DNA of 64,000 nucleotides from Anaerolineae bacterium (GTDB lineage: Bacteria; Chloroflexota; Anaerolineae; 4572-78; J111), in assembly GCA_023151115.1 (NCBI GenBank), contig JAKLJP010000012.1, positions 141,991 through 205,990 of the forward strand. Reading direction: 5' to 3'. The notes beneath the pieces were generated by a model, which ran no database searches, was not told the origin of the DNA, and saw nothing but the letters and a program-made list of their open reading frames with translations. Each line of letters begins with the position of its first letter. Positions within the stretch are counted from its first letter, which is position 1. Positions 59,840 to 64,000 of this stretch are shown piece by piece. The position numbers and the translations under genes are program-made.

Positions 59840-60348
59840 ATTTCACCTTGAAATGAATTTAACCCGGCCGCGCCATTCTCCGGCCAATCCAAAACTGTCT
59901 TGAAGCCCTCTACTCGGAAAACCGGAAAAGCCGGGTCAATCTCTGATTTCACCTTGACCTGCGCTTCCAGGCAGGTCAGATAAATAATTTCCGCCAAATC
60001 CCCGTCTCCCTCGATACACACCGTATCATATCCAGCTTGCCGAACTTCATGCAACAGCCTTTTGGAACTCTCCCGTGTTTCCCGGTACCAATGCAGCGAG
60101 GCTTGCATAAAAGAGGTGGTTAAATGCGCCTTTTCGGCCAGGCCCTTGGGGGTGAGCAAGTAACGCAGCCGGCGGCGCTGCATTTGGGTTACTTTGATAT
60201 AACCTTTGTTAATCAACCGTTTGAGATACCAATTGACGCTCCCCACGGCCACCCCTAGTTGGATAGCCAGATCAGCCTGGGTAGTATCGGGGTTTTCCTC
60301 AATGTGGTTCAGTATTTCTAGATCGTAATTTTTTGACGATTTCACCAT
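59836..60348 (-). CDS. MarR-type winged-helix regulator of the glycan operon
   Basis: A 170-residue DNA-binding protein. Residues about 8-80 form a winged helix (LEILNHIEENPDTTQADLAIQLGVAVGSVNWYLKRLINKGYIKV...LLTPKGLAEKAHLT), close to the EPS-associated MarR family that heads exopolysaccharide clusters. An unusual extension (about 105-170, GYDTVCIEGDGDLAEIIYLTCLEAQ) looks like a small alpha/beta domain and might bind a nucleotide sugar. It is the first gene of the pse operon, coupled to pseB, and lies just behind an inverted repeat that overlaps the likely promoter, so autoregulation is probable. Confidence 0.85.
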   Translation of the reverse strand: MVKSSKNYDLEILNHIEENPDTTQADLAIQLGVAVGSVNWYLKRLINKGYIKVTQMQRRRLRYLLTPKGLAEKAHLTTSFMQASLHWYRETRESSKRLLHEVRQAGYDTVCIEGDGDLAEIIYLTCLEAQVKVKSEIDPAFPVFRVEGFKTVLDWPENGAAGLNSFQGEI

Positions 60349-60356
60349 TTTGCAGA

Positions 60357-60395
60357 ATTATAATTCAAAAACTGAATTTCAATAATTGAATTATA
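60357..60395 (-). promoter_or_regulatory. Inverted-repeat operator overlapping the likely promoter of the pse operon
   Basis: TATAATTCAA (60359-60368) and its exact complement TTGAATTATA (60386-60395) flank a TGAATTTCAA half-site pair (60373-60382), so TTCAA/TTGAA boxes recur about every 9-13 bases. Read leftward, the outer arm includes a TATAAT hexamer (60395-60390) with TTGTTT 16 bases further upstream, a plausible -10/-35. The start codon lies 11 bases beyond the inner arm. Confidence 0.6.
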
Positions 60396-60531
60396 AATGA
60401 TAAAAACAAAAAAACAAATATGACCAAAGTGCTATTTAGGGGGAACGAGAGTGGGAAGATGAAGTGTAGCTATAGCATACAACAGCTACATCGCCAAAGG
60501 ATAGGGGCAAAAGTCACTAATTGGGTGGGGC

Positions 60532-61488
60532 CTAAAGTCCTGTATTACTTTCCCTAAAGTCACATTTATAACTTTCGACAAGCTGCTTTAAGCCAGTTTC
60601 GAGCGTTACTTGAGCCTGCCAGCCCAGCAGCGTAACCGCCTGGCTTGGATCGGCATACGAATGTAAAACATCGCCGCTGCGGCCGGGGGCATAAAGAGGA
60701 GTGACCTCGCACTCAAAAATACCGCGCAGCGTTTCAAATAAATGCTGAACTGTAACCTGGCGGCCCGTGCCGATATTGAAAGTCCCCCCCGCGGCCTGGG
60801 GTGTATTCCCTGCCAGGATATTGGCCTGTACCACATCCTGTACAAACACAAAATCGCGGGTTTGCTGGCCATCGCCAAAGATAGTGGGAGCTATGCCTGC
60901 CGCCAGTTTATCCACAAAAATAGAAATGACCCCGGAATAGGCTGACGAAGGGTCTTGCCGTGGCCCAAACACATTAAAATAACGCAGAACGATTGTTTCC
61001 AGACCAAAGGATTCGTAATAAACCCGGCAGTAATGTTCGGCGGCCAGCTTGCTGATAGCATAAGGAGATTTGGGTTGGGGCAGCATCGTCTCAATCTTGG
61101 GCAGGGTTGGTTCGTCGCCATAAACAGCGCAGGTAGAACTCAACACGAGGCGGCGCGCATTTGCCGCTCGAACCGCTTGAAGCAAATTCATTGTCCCCAC
61201 CGTATTGACCAACTCTGTCTGTACCGGCTCGGCCATAGACTGGGGCACCGAAGCAATAGCGGCCAGATGATACACTACCTCCACCCCCTCGGCAGCCTGC
61301 CGGACGGTGACCGCATCAACCACGCTGCCCTCGATAAACTCAATTTGGTCTATCACCCCGGCCAGATTTTTTAGCTTCCCGGTAGATAGGTCATCCAGCA
61401 CCCGCACCCGCTCACCCTGCGCCAGCAGCGCCTCAACCAGATGCGAGCCGATAAACCCCGCCCCGCCCGTAACCAAAACAGTCGTCAT
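60532..61488 (-). CDS. UDP-sugar 4-epimerase-like SDR enzyme
   Basis: A 318-residue extended SDR protein: VLVTGGAGFIGSHLVEALLAQGERVRVLDDLSTGKLKNL, VYHLAAIASVPQSMAEP, SSTCAVYGDEPTLPKIE, SPYAISKLAAEHY (Tyr, Lys), and RYFNVFGPRQDPSSAYSGVISIF. It resembles UDP-GlcNAc/glucose 4-epimerases of the Gne/WbpP group. It overlaps the ResB gene stop by an ATGA, so it belongs to that transcript and not to the pse operon, from which it is separated by 183 bases including the operator. Confidence 0.87.
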   Translation of the reverse strand: MTTVLVTGGAGFIGSHLVEALLAQGERVRVLDDLSTGKLKNLAGVIDQIEFIEGSVVDAVTVRQAAEGVEVVYHLAAIASVPQSMAEPVQTELVNTVGTMNLLQAVRAANARRLVLSSTCAVYGDEPTLPKIETMLPQPKSPYAISKLAAEHYCRVYYESFGLETIVLRYFNVFGPRQDPSSAYSGVISIFVDKLAAGIAPTIFGDGQQTRDFVFVQDVVQANILAGNTPQAAGGTFNIGTGRQVTVQHLFETLRGIFECEVTPLYAPGRSGDVLHSYADPSQAVTLLGWQAQVTLETGLKQLVESYKCDFRESNTGL

Positions 61489-62897
61489 AGAGTTGACTCC
61501 TTAAGCTCATTATTATCAGAGCTTTTCTTTTCCGGTCGCAGCATCAGCTCCAGGAAAGGGGGCAGCACTGCTTCCCGGCCAAACCGCTCGACCACACTGT
61601 AGAGCTGCCCGCCTCGCCCTTTAACCTCCGGGATGAACCACACCTGGACCGGCGGCAGCCAGAAGGTGAATATCGCCGCCACTCCCATTAATCCGCCGGC
61701 CAGGCCGTACAAAAGCAGAGCAGGATCGCGTAAGACAATAACCGTCACATTGGAATTGCGGGTCAGTTTCAGCGCCAACCCATTCACTTCAAAGGGTTGA
61801 CCGGCCCGAGCTTCGACCTTCTCAGCGGGAGTGGCCTCTGAGCCGCGCCGGACCTGCACCTCAAAAAGCTGCGGGTCGGTGGCATGGGGCACAATTTGAA
61901 AGGCCAGCCCGGTGGCCGGTATCAGAAAATAGACCGGCGTATTGTCGGCGGCCAGCGACAGGTGCAGCCGCTCTGCCGGAAAAAGATTCTCCTGAGAAGG
62001 AATCAAGCGCAGCCGGGCCCCGCTCTCATCACGCGCTTCGACGGTGATAACAGGATCCATCGACCAAGGCCAGATCAGCGCGTTATCAAAAAATGTGGGT
62101 AGGTAAAGCTGCCAATCGAGCAGAAAGGCTTCGCCGTTTTCTCTGCTTGAATAGCTTACCTGGCTGACGTGCTGAGCGGGAAAAGTCTGTTTCAATTCAA
62201 ATTCACCGGGAAACAAGCGGCTGGTTTGGGGTTCAAGAGGGCGCAGGGTCAAGCTATCAAGCTGCAAAAATTTGTAGCTGAGGCTCACGGCGGCGATGAG
62301 GATAAGCAGCGCCACATAAAAAACAAGCGGTCCTAGCCAGGCCCAACGCCGCAGCGCCGCTCCCAGGAGTTTGGTCTCGGTTTCCAGAGGGGGATAGAGA
62401 TAAAACCCCTGAGCGGTCAAGGCCGCTCTTAATTGGTCCAAAAAAGTATCGGGCGCTTCGGGTAAACGGCTCGATTGCTCAGCTCGGCGGGCCAGGGGAT
62501 GCTGCCAGCCCAGGCTAGGCATCACCGGCTGCAGCCGCCGCCACGAGCCGGGACCATAATCGGCCAGGGCGATCAGGCTGTTGAGCAGTAACAGGCCCAG
62601 CGGCAGCCAGAACCACAGCGAGTCGAACAGGTGGGCCAGGCCCAGCGCATAAAGCAGTTCTCCCCAAGGCTGAGCAGGCAGTCCCAGGCTGGCAATCCAG
62701 GCTTCGCGGGCGGTGTCAGAGGGAAGAAGGCCGGCCTGCTGCGGAATAATCAAGCCCAGGCCCAACACCCCTAGCCAAATTGCCAGCAGCCAGCCCGTAG
62801 TGTGGGGGCGGCGTAGGGTGTACCAGGCGGAGGTGAGAAATCGGGAGAGTTGAGTTTGTAACCTGAGCAAAGGTGTTTGGGAGGTGGGAATGAGCAA
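61485..62897 (-). CDS. ResB-like cytochrome c biogenesis protein
   Basis: A 470-residue membrane protein of the ResB/Ccs1 family (System II), which with ResC/CcsA presents haem and apocytochrome for ligation. Helices at about 34-51 and 92-110, another at about 190-212, a large outer domain and a last helix at about 400-422 fit the fold. The start codon is TTG, supported by GAGG 7 bases upstream; no ATG is available. No ResC gene is in the window. It is co-transcribed with a sugar epimerase gene, an odd pairing. Confidence 0.82.
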   Translation of the reverse strand: MLIPTSQTPLLRLQTQLSRFLTSAWYTLRRPHTTGWLLAIWLGVLGLGLIIPQQAGLLPSDTAREAWIASLGLPAQPWGELLYALGLAHLFDSLWFWLPLGLLLLNSLIALADYGPGSWRRLQPVMPSLGWQHPLARRAEQSSRLPEAPDTFLDQLRAALTAQGFYLYPPLETETKLLGAALRRWAWLGPLVFYVALLILIAAVSLSYKFLQLDSLTLRPLEPQTSRLFPGEFELKQTFPAQHVSQVSYSSRENGEAFLLDWQLYLPTFFDNALIWPWSMDPVITVEARDESGARLRLIPSQENLFPAERLHLSLAADNTPVYFLIPATGLAFQIVPHATDPQLFEVQVRRGSEATPAEKVEARAGQPFEVNGLALKLTRNSNVTVIVLRDPALLLYGLAGGLMGVAAIFTFWLPPVQVWFIPEVKGRGGQLYSVVERFGREAVLPPFLELMLRPEKKSSDNNELKESTL

Positions 62898-63079
62898 TCT
62901 AAAGCCTCACTTGTTTAAGACAACATCCCTCGGTGTCTGGCGTTGTGGATATTTCGGTATTCTAGCATGCCGATAATTATCACCCAAATGAACAGGGCAA
63001 TATCCTGCAAGACAACAGGAATGAAAGTATGGTACAATGGTTTTACTTGGTAAGCTGCTTTATTGGGAAAGAAAGGACT

Positions 63080-63910
63080 ATGCCAATTAAAGAATGGACT
63101 AAAATCTGGCATAACCCCCAGCTTGAGGTAGGGCTTTTGCAGGCTTTTTACATTCAGCACGCCTATCCCCGGCACAGCCACGATTACTATGTTATCTGTC
63201 TCATTGAGCGAGGACGCCAATCTTTTACCCACCAGGGCGCTAAACATTTTACCCCACCCGGAGGCGTGATTTTGATCAATCCGGGCGCAGTTCACACCGG
63301 CGAGGCAGCCGATGCGCACGGGTTTGAGATGCGATCCCTGTACCCCACCGCGGCCCATATGCAGAGGGCAGCTTTTGAGTTGACCGGCCGTCATCAAGCC
63401 TTGCCGTTTTTCACCACCGTTCGGGTTGACCAACGCGAGACAATGGAGAGCATTTTAGCCCTGCATACTGCCCTCGCTCAAGGCGCGAGTCGGCTGGAAT
63501 GTGAGTCTCGCTTTACCTGGACCCTGGCTCAACTGATTAAACAGTATGCCCACATCCGCTTTACCGAACAACGACTGGGCCAGGAGCAAAAGGCCATCCG
63601 GCGGGCGCGCGACTATATTGACCAATGTTTTGCTCAGGGTATCAGCCTGACCCAACTGGCTGAACACGTCTCGCTCAGCCCTTACTATCTGCTGCGGGCA
63701 TTTCGGGCCGAAGTGGGCATGCCGCCTTACACCTATCTGGAAAGCGTGCGCATTCGCCATGCTCAGCGGCTTATTGAGGCCGGCCTGCCCCTAGCCCAGG
63801 TAGCGGCTGAGGTCGGGTTTAGCAGCCAAAGCCACCTGACCCACCGTTTCAAACAGATTATTGGGGTAACTCCCGGCCAATATGCTCAACAACTCAGAAT
63901 TGTGGATTAA
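63080..63910 (+). CDS. AraC-family transcriptional regulator
   Basis: A 276-residue regulator with an N-terminal cupin ligand domain (PRHSHDYYVICLIERGRQSF, GGVILINPGAVHTGEA) and two C-terminal helix-turn-helix motifs (ISLTQLAEHVSLSPYYLLRAFRAEVGMPPYTYLESVRIRHA and LPLAQVAAEVGFSSQSHLTHRFKQIIGVTPGQY). It senses a small molecule, often a sugar or metabolite. It is divergent from the ResB gene. The start at 63080 fits the family; an in-frame ATG at 63029 would add 17 hydrophobic residues of no known role. Downstream (63911-64000) nothing is recognised. Confidence 0.92.
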   Translation: MPIKEWTKIWHNPQLEVGLLQAFYIQHAYPRHSHDYYVICLIERGRQSFTHQGAKHFTPPGGVILINPGAVHTGEAADAHGFEMRSLYPTAAHMQRAAFELTGRHQALPFFTTVRVDQRETMESILALHTALAQGASRLECESRFTWTLAQLIKQYAHIRFTEQRLGQEQKAIRRARDYIDQCFAQGISLTQLAEHVSLSPYYLLRAFRAEVGMPPYTYLESVRIRHAQRLIEAGLPLAQVAAEVGFSSQSHLTHRFKQIIGVTPGQYAQQLRIVD

Positions 63911-64000
63911 ATAAATCCCCTAACGTAACGGTTGTGCAATCAGATGCGATTCGACGAAAAACGGTATAAAACTTCAAGATTTTAGATTACAGGGTGGCGA

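Overview
The window looks like part of a Chloroflexota (Anaerolineae-type) chromosome. This is inferred from the gene mix: an effector-associated-domain/nSTAND NTPase, BtpA next to a soluble transhydrogenase, DUF2905, a MoxR/DUF58/VWA cluster, a CotH/lamin-tail secreted protein, and very abundant short dispersed and tandem repeats. No rRNA, tRNA, CRISPR array or intact transposase was recognised, and taxonomy was not tested by any search.

Left part (1-31 kb). The first 93 bases are the start of a leftward glycine-betaine-type ABC ATPase that runs off the edge. Rightward genes follow: a membrane-anchored alpha/beta hydrolase, a cytochrome c lipoprotein, a ScyD/ScyE-like secreted propeller, a secreted endonuclease/exonuclease/phosphatase protein and MsrB. 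A leftward block (13.1 to 6.7 kb) holds an ECF sigma factor, a membrane protein that could be its anti-sigma factor, a TolB-like propeller and a CotH/lamin-tail protein. After a 1 kb region of mobile-element remnants comes a leftward operon of DUF58, two VWA/BatA-like proteins, MoxR and two CheY-like regulators, with a related membrane protein and a peptidase MA metalloprotease further upstream. Next, rightward, are a truncated nSTAND protein, sthA and a BtpA-family gene.

Main cluster (31.9-60.3 kb, all leftward). This is a surface-glycan locus. Its promoter-proximal half has a MarR/EPS-type regulator, then pseB, pseC, a WbpG/HisH/HisF amidination trio, a pseudaminic-acid-associated methylase, pseF, a pseG-pseH fusion and pseI, together sufficient to make CMP-pseudaminic acid and probably an acetamidino and/or methylated form. 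A Wzx flippase, glycosyltransferases, a LegB-type 4,6-dehydratase, a reductase, a nucleotidyltransferase, WecB, an AsnB-like amidotransferase, WbpB/WbpD/WbpA-type uronic acid genes and an O-antigen-ligase/TPR protein follow. No initiating sugar-phosphate transferase, Wzz or export pore is visible. A UDP-sugar epimerase, ResB and an AraC regulator close the window.

Cutting across the annotation is an unusual load of small repeats: a 119-bp MITE-like inverted pair, three copies of a roughly 100-bp inverted-repeat element, GGAGTAGG-type arrays that contribute the TAG stop codons of three genes, and several palindromic or tandem repeats translated in frame inside otherwise normal proteins.
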